From: CAXXHQ01 sp963665265
GTDB taxonomy: Bacteria > Planctomycetota > Planctomycetia > Pirellulales > Thermoguttaceae
Length of the DNA: 64,000 bases
Assembly (NCBI GenBank): GCA_963665265.2
Contig: OY762224.2
Location: 620,001-684,000 of the forward strand
Reading direction: 5' to 3'
Shown: piece by piece, positions 9,301 through 14,974 of the stretch
Numbering within the stretch: the first letter of the stretch is position 1
How the letters are laid out: each line of letters begins with the position of its first letter
The notes under the pieces: model-generated
Databases searched by the model: none
Told to the model about the DNA's origin: nothing
Seen by the model: the letters and a program-made list of their open reading frames with translations, nothing else
Made by a program: the position numbers and the translations under genes

Positions 9301-10511
9301 GTTCCGATTTGCGCGTCGCCGGTCGAAAGCGTTCCCGATCCGCTCAGCGCGTAGGTTCCTTTTCCGCGATAGCCGACGAAGAGGCCCGAGGCCGCCGAGT
9401 TCGTTCCGCCGGTCTGCGTGAATGAGCCCGTGCCGACATAGCCGACGTAGAGCGCAGCGGAGCTCAGTTTTCCCGAATCGCTTAGCTTATAGGAGCCGAG
9501 CGAACCGGCGACGTATCCCAAATACAGATTACCGATAACGGTATGCGAGCCGCCCGATTGTTCGAAGGCGCCTGTGCCGGCCCGTCCGACGTACGAAGCG
9601 CCGGCCACATTTAACGTTCCCGACCCGCTCATATAGTAAGCGCCGGACCCGGTCGCGTTTACGCCGAGATACATAGACGAGGCGACCGAATGCAGACCGC
9701 CGGTTTGCGTGAACGATGCCGCGCCGGAGGACCCGACGATTGTTGCGCCGCCCACGGTTAGCACGCTTACTCCGCCGAGTTGATACGCGGCGGACGCGCT
9801 GCCGTTCACGCCGAGAAACAGCGTTCCCGTAAGCGTCAGCAATCCGTCCGTCTGCGTGACGTTTCCTTTTCCGGAGAGTCCGACGTTCATTGAGGCGGCC
9901 GAAGCCGCGCCGCCGTTACTCAGGTTATAGGAGCCGACGCCGGAGACGTTATCGCCGAGAATGAATCCGCTTAAAACGACGAGTTGTGCGCCCGATTGAT
10001 TGAAAATTCCCGAGCCCGACGATCCGAGTATGAGCGAAGAGGCCGATGCGAGCACGCCGCTTGCGGTCGTCGTGAGGTTATAGGTCCCTCGACCGCCGAC
10101 GTCCATTCCAATTCCAAGTTGAGAGGTCACGGAATTGGTTCCGCTCGTCTGCGTGAAAACGCCAGTTCCTGAATATCCGATGAAGCAGCTTACGCTAGTC
10201 AGCGAGCCGGTTCCCGATAACGTTGCCGAGCCGTTGTCGGCGGCGTTGTTGCCGAGATAAATATATTTTGCCGAGCCGCTTTGCGTAATGGCGACAGTTC
10301 CGCCGTTCGAAACGAAGGCCGAATCGCTGGCGCCCGGTACGGCCGTCGAAGGAGTCCAGTTTGTTTTCGTTGACCAATCGCCGGCGCCGACGTTCCAGTA
10401 AATGGACGCCGCTTGCAAAGGCGCTTCTAAAAGAAGCGAAAGACATGCCGCCAAAATTCCGACGGCAAGAAATCGGAGCGACCGGAGCGAGCGTATATCC
10501 GTATGGGTCAT
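330..10511 (-). CDS. Giant T5SS/PEP-CTERM and autotransporter-type beta-strand repeat protein (3,393 aa)
   Basis: Start chosen at ATG 10511: AAAGGAA precedes it and a clear signal peptide follows (RFLAVGILAACLSLLLEAP then AASIYWNVG). A further upstream in-frame start lacks a signal. Order of parts: an N-module with YWNVGAGDWS; about 900 residues of short repeats of the type YVGYxGTGSFTQTGG (T5SS/PEP-CTERM-associated repeats); seven beta-strand repeats of the type LTKLGSGTLTLSG; an end module LVQDTLILGG; then a second N-module (YWVASSGDWSNAASW), a few short repeats, about 16 more beta-strand repeats of about 89 residues, and again LVQDTLILG. It ends in VPEPSVWAFMIVVATLLAM followed by basic residues, a PEP-CTERM sorting signal. 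Such proteins are exported by Sec and, by family knowledge, processed by an exosortase; none is encoded here. Predicted extracellular beta-helix or fibre; ligand unknown. The halves look like two fused paralogues. Confidence 0.93.
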   Translation of the reverse strand: MTHTDIRSLRSLRFLAVGILAACLSLLLEAPLQAASIYWNVGAGDWSTKTNWTPSTAVPGASDSAFVSNGGTVAITQSGSAKYIYLGNNAADNGSATLSGTGSLTSVSCFIGYSGTGVFTQTSGTNSVTSQLGIGMDVGGRGTYNLTTTASGVLASASSLILGSSGSGIFNQSGAQLVVLSGFILGDNVSGVGSYNLSNGGAASAASMNVGLSGKGNVTQTDGLLTLTGTLFLGVNGSASAAYQLGGVSVLTVGGATIVGSSGAASFTQTGGLHSVASSMYLGVNATGSGAYYMSGSGTLNVAGASYVGRAGTGAFEQSGGSHTVIGNLYLGYVAGSLGSYKLSDSGKLSSAALYVGYVGTGSFTQTGGTNSAASGLFVGYRGKGTYALSGSGTLSTGDAQIGTYGTGSFTQSGSSGFTLSNFFLGNGTSGNGSYSIGESALVTISGSAIVGGVGTGTFTQTDAAVSIGSTLYLGASANSSGTYSMSGTGLLSVAGSAFVGYAGSASFNQTGGSAAFSSGLFVGFNSGAKGYYTLGGESALTTTTLDVSSAGAGVFTQTGGVLNAQIVKLGTTGKLTLTSGTINVVNGGIDAVGAVEFSNSTATINLTSSIFSMTGSTTAVYSKAKLDLDEHSLLITPANLDPTTCFVQISGAGIIHQTGSTITIASTKSIFGAATIADFVDCSGTLAAPTGFGISLNDGVNISGSGSVALGVGSLYVNAKSSGLNGGYLQTTGFYAGSVGSATLGAFSHIAGTASISTMYLGYKTGCTGTYSLSGEGALSVSGSAYVGYAGTGYITQSSGVATFASSFFVGNNTASNGYYALDAGQLTVTGTVFLGYSGTGLLTQTGGRTTFSSNLYLGNGSASRGAVSLSGGELSVTGTAYVGYSGIGVVSHSGGTAAFASDLYISNNATKTGYYYLGGESLLTVAGTAYVGSVGTGVISQSGGTATFKQIVLGSGTTGQGSYDLYGGTLLFTGVSKGSGSASLNLYGGVIQAVGTTTIDVPIYLSGSGGGATFNTNGFDVTVSGTTTGSGGFSKTGSGTLTLSGSNTFSGALYLNGGFVKASKLSALGSGSSLHFNGGGLTLGAACDLSSHAVFFESACGTLNTQSYAVTITSPGGLGGFTKIGAGALTLAGTSTFQGPINLDEGNLQVSSISNLGTTSSLNFNGGGLIFGAAFDVSSFAMNFQSNALIDTQGYSVTLANSIGCSGTGGLTKLGTGILTLLGTNTFTGTVNLNAGILAVSTAANLGAGPALSFNGGTLQYLSADLDLSDREIVFQSGGASIDTQNFNVTLCGSTGSSALASITGSGSLTKLGSGTLTLAGTNDFRGSVNVNCGMLSAASMTALGSGSAININGGGVKFISSDLNISSRIVGIGTAGATFDTNGYDVAFSGAIGNYGGGGITKNGSGVLALLASNSFSGTVTINAGSIKANSLRSFGLGSAIVLNGGGIVFDSSFDLTTLALTLQSNEAIFDTQGYTDVISGTISGTGNLTKLGSGTLTLAGSNTFVGAINVNGGFLAVSALSSLGSVSALNFNGGGVKFISAFDLSSQTIAFHSGGALFDTNGYDGVVSCGIAGTGNLTKLGSGSLTISSPIVYFGSTIVKGGTLKLAGDIDSSVMNLIDVQGGRAILAATNVTGPGLTVQTSSGANFEVANGARTINSIIGSGTTIVSGTATLTVATLVQDTLILGGETGSQYWVASSGDWSNAASWNDGEPTAGSLAYITNGGAAVVSQVGEKCQTLYVGHSSSLSLGGSAALAATNLYVGYSGEGTVTQAGGTNSAGNLVLGYDSGSLGTYNLTGGALIVGSIAKGTGIAQFNFGGGTIQASATMNIAVPITISGLESDTKFNTAGYDLTLSNTVSGTGGFTKLGQGTLILSGTNTFTGTVCLNAGTMAASSLSNLGGGSAINFNGGGFKFLSSFDLASRTVTLQSASSTFDTQNYDDVMSSTISGTGGLTKLGSGTLTLSGSNSFTGTISLNKGLLAASALSSLGSGSALIFNGGGFKFLSSFDLSSRTLAFQSGSASIDTNGYDVAVSNAISGAGGLTKLGLGTLTLSGTNTFAGAVNVNNGFLAASLLSNLGSGTALNFNGGGFRFLSVLDFSSRTIAFQSGGATFDTNGFDVAVSNIISGTGGLTKLGAGTLTLSGTNTFTGAVNVNGGTVALSVLSNLGNGTALNVNGGGLKFLAAVDLARAVAIQSGGATFDTNGYDVTVSKAISGPGGLTKLGSGTLALSGTNSFAGAVIINAGTVAASALSNLGNASTLNFNGGGFRFLSSFDLSSQTISLQSVSSTFDTQSYDAVISSLISDDGGLTKIGAGTLTLSGTNTFTGAVNVNVGTVAVSSLSNLGNGTALNFNGGGFKFLSSFDLASRTVTLQSVSSTFDTQSYDDVISSTISGTGGLTKIGAGTLTLAGANTFTGTVSVNVGTLAVSSLSNLGGGTTLNFNGGSLKFLAALDLSSRKIAFQSGGATFDTNGFDLTVSNVISGAGGLTKVGLGTLILSGANTFTGAVSVNVGTVAVSSLSNLGNGTALNFNGGGLKFLSSFDLARAVAIQSDGATFDTNGFDLTASKVISGAGGFSKIGLGTLTLSGANTFTGAVNVNSGTVAASASSNLGSGSALNFNGGGLTFLSSFTLAHPVAIQSDLTAFDTQAFNVVLSQTVSGDGSLTKLGEGTLTLSGVNTFTGTVNVNAGTLAASASSNLGNGSTLNFNGGSLKFLAAFDLSSQTISLQSASSTFDTQNYADIISSTISGVGGLTKIGSGTLTLSGTNTFAGTINVNVGTVAVSSLSNLGNGTALNFNGGGLKFLTAFDLARAVAIQAGGASMNTNGYDAVASNAISGSGGLTKLGSGILTLSGTNTFTGEVNVNVGTVAVSALSNLGNGTDLNFNGGGFKFLSSFDLASRTVTLQSVSSTFDTQNYDDVISSTISGTGGLAKIGSGTLTLAGANTFTGTVSVNVGTLAVSSLSNLGNGTALNFNGGGFKFLSSFDLASRTIAFQSGGATFDTNGYDIAVSNIISGAGGLTKVGLGTLTLSGANTFTGAVNVNVGTVAVSALSNLGNGTALNFNGGGLSFLSAFTLSRAVALQSGVATWNTNGNNVTASKVISGAGGLTKLGLGTLTLSGSNTFTGALNLNAGILAASAERNLGAGSTLTFDGGELKYLAAFNITSHAVTILSGGATFDTQAFNVVISEAISGTGDLTKLGSGSLTVLLASDYSGHTIVTQGSLIVTTGASSSAASGETAKASAASQSAAPTNSGASVEIVSGASLVISSGTHTLDSVIGSGTTTVSGSAVLVVGTLVQDTLILGDATSSANASTATSNATATIANTATDSVITGATPALAAAAAMIETAESNRTMTVPSATSAVPEPSVWAFMIVVATLLAMTRKVGQARRA
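840..4930 (-). repeat. About 16 tandem beta-strand repeats of about 267 bases
   Basis: Successive units recur every 264-270 bases (about 89 codons). The protein consensus runs GGLTKLGxGTLTLSGTNTFT, then GAVNVN, LSNLGNGTALNFNGGG, FDTNGYD and ISG. Similarity is visible at DNA level, and some units several periods apart resemble each other more than adjacent ones do. This matches the autotransporter-associated beta-strand repeat family. Confidence 0.9.
5720..7440 (-). repeat. First block of seven beta-strand repeats
   Basis: Seven units of the LTKLGSGTLTLSG type, more diverged from each other than those at 840-4930. The last ends in a non-canonical unit (SLTISSPIVYFGS) that leads into the internal VQDTLILGG module. 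Confidence 0.85.
7600..10400 (-). repeat. T5SS/PEP-CTERM-associated short repeats
   Basis: Dozens of imperfect units of roughly 35-45 residues with the pattern xxYVGYSGTGxFTQTGGT followed by YxLSGxGxLSV. The same repeat class fills most of the PEP-CTERM proteins at 20453 and 25732. Confidence 0.85.
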
Positions 10512-10567
10512 GGGCGTTCCTTTGGCGGCGAATGATCCGACCCCCGCCACTTGTTGATTCGCCCGAC

Positions 10568-10597
10568 ATAATACCGGAAGCGCCCGTTTTAACGCAA
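10568..10597 (-). promoter_or_regulatory. Candidate sigma-70-type promoter of the giant PEP-CTERM gene
   Basis: On the minus strand TTGCGT (10597-10592) is followed after 18 bases by TATTAT (10573-10568), about 57 bases upstream of the chosen start. The -10 is good and the -35 is weak. A similar TTGCGG-17-TATGAT pair lies before the PEP-CTERM gene at 28269. Confidence 0.4.
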
Positions 10598-10678
10598 TAG
10601 AATAAATAGTCCCGGCTGGCCTTGCCGAAAAGGAAGGCGGCGAGACTTTGTTTGGATGCGGAAGGTTGGCGCAAATAG

Positions 10679-10728
10679 AAAACCCTCCGCCTCCGCGCAA
10701 GACTCCTTGCGCAAAGACGAAGGGTTTT
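10679..10728 (-). terminator. Rho-independent terminator of hcp (probably bidirectional)
   Basis: Nested stem-loop: outer arms AAAACCCT and AGGGTTTT, inner arms GCGCAAG and CTTGCGC around a 4-base loop. It lies 30 bases beyond the hcp stop, with a T-rich run on the minus strand, and upstream of the giant gene's promoter, so it separates the two co-directional transcripts. Confidence 0.75.
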
Positions 10729-10757
10729 ATTCAATTCCAGGCTTCCGCCGCTAGCTG

Positions 10758-12416
10758 TTACGCCTTCGTGCCCAAAATCGTGGCCAAGTCGGCCTCGGGC
10801 GTCGTGATCGGAGCGATGTTGAACTTCTCGACCAACACGTTCAGAACCGGCGGCGTGACGAAGGCCGGCAAGGTCGGGCCGAGCCGGATGTTCTTAATGC
10901 CCAAATAGAGCAACGTCAGCAAGATCGCCACCGCCTTCTGCTCGTACCAACTCAAAATCAACGACAACGGCAAATCGTTCACGCCGCAGCCGAAGGCGTT
11001 GGCAAGAGCCAAGGCGATCTGCACCGCCGAATAAGCGTCGTTGCACTGGCCGACGTCGAGCAGACGCGGAATGCCGCCGATGTCGCCGAACGGCAGCTTG
11101 TTGAATCGATACTTGCCGCAGGCCAACGTAAGGACCACGCAGTCGCTCGGAACTTGTTTGGCGAAGTCGGTGTAGTAATTGCGGCCTGTCTTCGCCCCGT
11201 CGCAGCCGCCGACCAGGAAGAAATGGCGAATCGCCTTGTCCTTGACCGCCTCGATCACCTTGTCGGCCACGCCCAGCACGGCGTTGTGTCCGAACCCGAT
11301 TGTAATGAACTTCGCCGGCTCGACGTCTTCCGAAAAACCGGGCGCCGCCAAGGCCGCTTCGATCACCGGCTTGAAATTCTTATCGGCGCCGATGTGCGTC
11401 ACTCCGGGCCAAGCGACTAAGCCGGTCGTGAAAATTCGCGACTGATACGTTTCGGCCGGCTTTTGAATGCAGTTCGTCGTCATCAGAATCGCGCCGGGAA
11501 ACGCGTCGAATTCCTTGCGTTGGTCTTGCCATGCGCCGCCGTAGTTCCCTACTAAATGCTTGAACTTTTTCAGCGCGGGATAAGCTAAGCAAGGAAGCAT
11601 CTCGCCGTGCGTGAAGACGTTGATCCCCTTCCCTTCTGTCTGCTTCAACAGCAGTTCCAAGTCTTTCAGATCGTGACCCGAAACCAAAATGCACTTTCCC
11701 TTGACCGGCGTCACGCGAACCTGCGTCGGCTCAGGATGCCCGTAGGTGTCGGTGTTCGCGGCGTCGAGCAATTGCATCACGCGCAGATTCAACTCGCCGA
11801 CCTTCATCGCCCAGCCGACCAAGTCATCGACCGACGGCTCTTCTTTGGCCAAGAAGTCCAGGCCGTCGTGGAAGAGGGCGTATATGCCGGGATCTTCGTA
11901 GCCGAGCGTCTTCGCGTGATCGGCGTAGGCCGCGGCGCCTTTCAATCCGTACAAAACCAGTTCCTGCAAACCCGCTCGATCGACGCCAATTTGCGTCTGC
12001 CGCTTCTGAATGCCGACCTCGCGACCTTGCGCGAGGAGTCCTTCTCGATCGCCGGCCAACTTCAACGTCGCGGGGCCGTTGAGCGACTCCGTCGGTTGCT
12101 TCGCCTCTTTGCAGGCTTTTTCGTATAACTTCTTCGCCGCGTCTCGTTTGTTCGCCGCGTCTTCAAGATGCTCTTCCAACCGCTCCGCGTCGAAATCGAC
12201 GTTCGTCACCGTAGCGAAAAGGTACTCGAGAACCGCCCGATCAATCTCCTCATCCCGAGCGCCGAGTTTGGCCGCCCGAGATGCGTACATCGAAACGCCT
12301 TTCGCCGCGTAAACTAATAGATCTTGTAGCGTGGCCACGGTCTCGTCCTTGCCGCAAACGCCGATCTGCGTGCAGCCCGTCCCTTTGCCCGTTTGTTCGC
12401 ATTGAAAACAGTACAT
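10758..12416 (-). CDS. hcp: Hybrid-cluster protein / hydroxylamine reductase
   Basis: 552 residues, the normal length. The start at 12416 gives MYCFQCEQT with AGGAG eight bases upstream; longer readings begin inside the leader. Cys3, Cys6, Cys15 and Cys21 have the spacing C-X2-C-X8-C-X5-C of class I proteins from anaerobes, binding the N-terminal [4Fe-4S] cluster. Ligands of the hybrid [4Fe-2O-2S] cluster are all recognisable: the His of SGHDLKD, the Glu of THGEMLP, and the Cys of TTNCIQKP, GGCDGAK, SDCVVLTLACGKYRF and VGQCNDA, plus a C-terminal Glu in SWYEQKA. The family reduces hydroxylamine in vitro and is linked to nitric-oxide or nitrosative-stress defence in anaerobes. The divergent Crp/Fnr gene and the site at 12601-12614 point to Fnr-type activation. 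Confidence 0.97.
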   Translation of the reverse strand: MYCFQCEQTGKGTGCTQIGVCGKDETVATLQDLLVYAAKGVSMYASRAAKLGARDEEIDRAVLEYLFATVTNVDFDAERLEEHLEDAANKRDAAKKLYEKACKEAKQPTESLNGPATLKLAGDREGLLAQGREVGIQKRQTQIGVDRAGLQELVLYGLKGAAAYADHAKTLGYEDPGIYALFHDGLDFLAKEEPSVDDLVGWAMKVGELNLRVMQLLDAANTDTYGHPEPTQVRVTPVKGKCILVSGHDLKDLELLLKQTEGKGINVFTHGEMLPCLAYPALKKFKHLVGNYGGAWQDQRKEFDAFPGAILMTTNCIQKPAETYQSRIFTTGLVAWPGVTHIGADKNFKPVIEAALAAPGFSEDVEPAKFITIGFGHNAVLGVADKVIEAVKDKAIRHFFLVGGCDGAKTGRNYYTDFAKQVPSDCVVLTLACGKYRFNKLPFGDIGGIPRLLDVGQCNDAYSAVQIALALANAFGCGVNDLPLSLILSWYEQKAVAILLTLLYLGIKNIRLGPTLPAFVTPPVLNVLVEKFNIAPITTPEADLATILGTKA

Positions 12417-12454
12417 CGTTAAACTCCTGTCAGGGGGTTGGATTTGTTTTGTAG

Positions 12455-12476
12455 GGAATGCCCTCCGCGGCATTCC
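12455..12476. repeat. Hairpin repeat family B in the hcp leader
   Basis: GGAATGCC and GGCATTCC flank a 6-base loop, preceded by GTAG. A second copy with one loop change is at 30666-30687. In the hcp transcript it would lie about 40-60 bases before the start codon. Confidence 0.65.
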
Positions 12477-12494
12477 GTGTAGCAGTTTCCGTAG

Positions 12495-12515
12495 GTCAGG
12501 CACGCTGTGCCTGAC
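12495..12515. repeat. Hairpin repeat family A, second copy, in the hcp leader
   Basis: GTCAGGCAC-GCT-GTGCCTGAC, the same arms as the copy at 329-349 with one loop change. It lies in the predicted 5' untranslated region of hcp, next to the family B hairpin and a GGCGCC-CTTA-GGCGCC palindrome at 12541-12556. Confidence 0.7.
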
Positions 12516-12565
12516 GACCGAACCGCGTTCCACGTCGAAAGGCGCCCTTAGGCGCCGCGTTCCGA

Positions 12566-12614
12566 TACAGATATAATAGGCTTTCCGGAAAGTTCAGTCC
12601 TTGATCTATATCAA
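12566..12614 (-). promoter_or_regulatory. Fnr-type box and class II promoter of hcp
   Basis: TTGATCTATATCAA at 12601-12614 is a perfect TTGAT-N4-ATCAA palindrome. Reading towards hcp, it is followed by 22 bases and then TATTAT (12578-12573). If TATTAT is the -10, the box is centred at -41.5, the standard class II Fnr-activated geometry, and transcription would start near 12566. The box also lies 29 bases before the regulator's own start codon, so it may repress or adjust that gene. Confidence 0.75.
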
Positions 12615-12643
12615 ATCATGCGAAAATTCCCGAGGGGGTTCCC

Positions 12644-13330
12644 TTGCCGCTAGACGTCGTCGATATTCTGCAAAGTTGCGTTTTCTTCGAAAAAATGCCG
12701 GAGAGGAGCTTCAAACGACTCGCGACGATGGCCCAGCTTCGACATTTTCGCAAAGGACAAAAAATCTTTCGCGAAGGGGATGAATGTCCTGGCGTTTATG
12801 TGGTAGGCGCCGGTACGATCCGCGTTTTCAAGATCGGCGCGGGGGGAAAAGAGCATGTCCTCCATATCGTCGGACCGGGGCAAACCTTCGCCGAAGCGGC
12901 CGCCATCGGCGACTTCGATCTTCCCGCCTCGGCCGAGGCGGTCACCCGCAGCGCTTGCGTCCTGCTTCCGCTAGCCCCGTTCCAAAAGGCCATGGCCGAG
13001 GACATTGATCTTAGCCGAGGCATGCTCCTCGGCGTAACGATGTGGGTTCGCCACATGGTTCGGCTACTCGAAGACCTGGTCCTCCGCGACGCCACCGGCC
13101 GAATCGCCCGCTTTCTCCTCGAGGCCGAACGCGACGGCGACGTAGTGAAGCTCCCCGGCCTGAAACGCCATGTCGCCAGCCACCTGAACCTGACCGGCGA
13201 AACTTTCTCCCGCACTTTCCGCCGACTTGTCGAATCCGGCGTCATCGCCGAGGGAAAGAAAAGCCAAGTGCACATCTTAGACGAGAAGGCGCTCCGCCGC
13301 ACGGCCCAAGGCCTGCATCCGTTATGCTGA
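12644..13330 (+). CDS. Crp/Fnr-family transcriptional regulator (HcpR/Dnr-like)
   Basis: 228 residues, starting at TTG with GAGGGGG upstream. An N-terminal cyclic-nucleotide-binding-type beta barrel (about residues 10-120; FRKGQKIFREGDE, GPGQTFAEAAAIGDFDLP) is followed by a dimerisation helix and a winged helix-turn-helix (LKRHVASHLNLTGETFSRTF). The recognition helix carries E-x-x-S-R, as in E. coli Fnr, which reads TTGAT rather than the Crp half site; this agrees with the TTGAT-N4-ATCAA box upstream. The N-terminal cysteine cluster of true Fnr is missing, so oxygen sensing by [4Fe-4S] is unlikely. Divergence from hcp suggests a nitric-oxide or nitrosative-stress regulator, possibly haem-based. 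The effector is inferred. Confidence 0.9.
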   Translation: MPLDVVDILQSCVFFEKMPERSFKRLATMAQLRHFRKGQKIFREGDECPGVYVVGAGTIRVFKIGAGGKEHVLHIVGPGQTFAEAAAIGDFDLPASAEAVTRSACVLLPLAPFQKAMAEDIDLSRGMLLGVTMWVRHMVRLLEDLVLRDATGRIARFLLEAERDGDVVKLPGLKRHVASHLNLTGETFSRTFRRLVESGVIAEGKKSQVHILDEKALRRTAQGLHPLC

Positions 13331-13498
13331 AAGAAAAATAATCTGATCAAGGGAATATTTGGCGCAACGTCTCCCAATACAAATTCCAATTCAAGCGTCG
13401 ATCCTTCTGTTTCGCTGGCGTCGAGTATTCGTCGTGCTAGGACGACCTGAATTACGGAGGTCGTCATGTGCGTTCGCCAACCAGAAATGGTGATATCT

Positions 13499-14619
13499 CT
13501 ACGGCAAAGGCAAAAAGTACAGCCACTTCTGCATGCGTATCGTGACTTTGGAGATCAGTGCGAACGGCTTACCCCAGTCAGTGTAAATGGCTACGGTACA
13601 CGGAGAGCCCATTTCCAGCTCGGCCACAGGCTCGTCGTCGTTCAAGCGGATTCTAACGGCCAGATATCCGGGCGAACCGATCTTTGCGGCGGAAGGAAGT
13701 TGTCCGGTCGGAGCGAACTGGCCCTCGCCGCTAGCGCGAATGACGCTTTCGACGCTGCCGCGGAAGAGCCTTCCCGGACGGCTCTTAAAAGCCAGTTCGG
13801 CATGCTGATCGGGTTGAACGTGGAATAATTCTTCCGCCGGAAATGATGCGACTACGAACGTCTCGGACGTATCGATGAACGTGCCGACCGCAGCCGCGGT
13901 AACCGGATTGCCATGCTTCCTTCGCGAATCTCCCAAGCGGTCACGAAACCGTCGGCGGGAGAGGTTACGGAGCATTGGCTCAGGTTGAATTGGGCGGTGT
14001 CCAGTTGCGCCTGGGCGCTAACCACGGCGTGCTTGCCCGCTTCCAGGGCCATATTCGACTGATTCAAGCTGGCGGTGGCCTGGACTAAGCCCGCTTGAGC
14101 GGCAAGGTGTTCCGCTTTGTCTTGCGAAACCTTCAATTCCGAAACCGCGCCGGCGTTGGATCTCAAAATTTTGACGTCGGCTTCATAAGCGAACTTCGCG
14201 GCGTCTAAATCCGCCTCAGCCTTGTTGACCGCCGCGTGAGCGAACTGCACCGAGGCTTCAAGCGCCTGGACGTTGCTCTTTGCGCTTCGGAGTTGGGCCT
14301 CGGCTTGATTTACGCCGTACTGATATGGAGCTGGATCAATCTGAAAAAGCATATCGCCTTTTTTCAGCGGAACGTTCGGTTTGGCCGGAATGTTCCGCAC
14401 TTTCCCCTTGACCCAGGGAACCAACTGCACCGCGTAACGACTGACGACGGCTCGCTTGGATATCGGCGCTGCCAAAGTCCAAAAGACGATGACTCCGCCA
14501 ATCAACGCAATTCCCAGAGCCGCGAAGGCGGCAATTGACCAGGGACGAGGTTTGAGCCGAAAAACGGAAAAGGCTAAATACGCTGCCGCAACGTAGGAAA
14601 TTACGATAAATGCGATCAT
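13499..14619 (-). pseudogene. HlyD/EmrA-type membrane-fusion protein (YiaV-like), frameshifted
   Basis: The first part, from ATG 14619, encodes an N-terminal double membrane segment (MIAFIVISYVAAAYLAFSVF and a second helix), a biotinyl-lipoyl-like half (VKGKVRNIPAKPNVPLKKGD), a coiled-coil hairpin and the strand SVTSPADGFVTAWEIREGSM. Homology then jumps to another frame near 13900-13910 and continues as AVGTFIDTSETFVVASFP to KVTIRMQKWLYFL, the normal family end. One missing base would explain this. The gene is therefore either a recent pseudogene or carries a sequencing error. Intact relatives are inner-membrane adaptors of export systems. Its start overlaps the stop of the DUF3302 gene (ATGA), as in the E. 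coli yiaW-yiaV pair. Confidence 0.85.
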
Positions 14620-14876
14620 CCTTGCGGCCCTCCTTGCAAAGCTTTGCTAGGCGAAGGACGCGGGAAGAAGGCCCAAACGAAAGCAAGCGGCCAAAGCGCG
14701 CCCAAAGTGACTAGGCTAATCCAAGCCGCGGCATTCACGGCGGACGCATAAGGATGACCGCGTTTCGACGCAATCTTGCCGGGTAAAGATCCAAGTAGGA
14801 CCGCAACCGCAATAGCGACGAAAAATAAGAACGCTAGAACGATAAATGCGAAAATGTCAAAGACGTCAAAGGTCAT
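14616..14876 (-). CDS. DUF3302 inner-membrane protein (YiaW-like)
   Basis: 86 residues with two predicted membrane helices (IFAFIVLAFLFFVAIAVAVLLG and AAAWISLVTLGALWPLAFVW) joined by PGKIASKRGHPYASAVN. This matches the small DUF3302 family, whose members are typically encoded directly before a HlyD-like protein. It overlaps the next gene by four bases (ATGA), implying translational coupling. It probably assembles with the fusion protein, but no biochemical role is established. If the partner is truly broken, this gene may be losing its function as well. Confidence 0.85.
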   Translation of the reverse strand: MTFDVFDIFAFIVLAFLFFVAIAVAVLLGSLPGKIASKRGHPYASAVNAAAWISLVTLGALWPLAFVWAFFPRPSPSKALQGGPQG

Positions 14877-14974
14877 CCCTTTTCTCCTCGACCGAGCGAA
14901 CGGCGTCGCCGCGGCGAGCAGGCGCCGCGATCGACGTCATACGGATTCCAGTTTGAAACTGCGCATATTCCAAA

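Noticed and set aside
7600..10400. Regular DNA repeats that might be taken for a CRISPR array
   Set aside because: The units are coding, imperfect and in one open frame. There are no identical repeats with unique spacers and no cas genes.
13466..13828. A 120-codon plus-strand frame following the Crp/Fnr gene
   Set aside because: It is antisense to the conserved C-terminal part of the YiaV-like gene and has no recognisable content.
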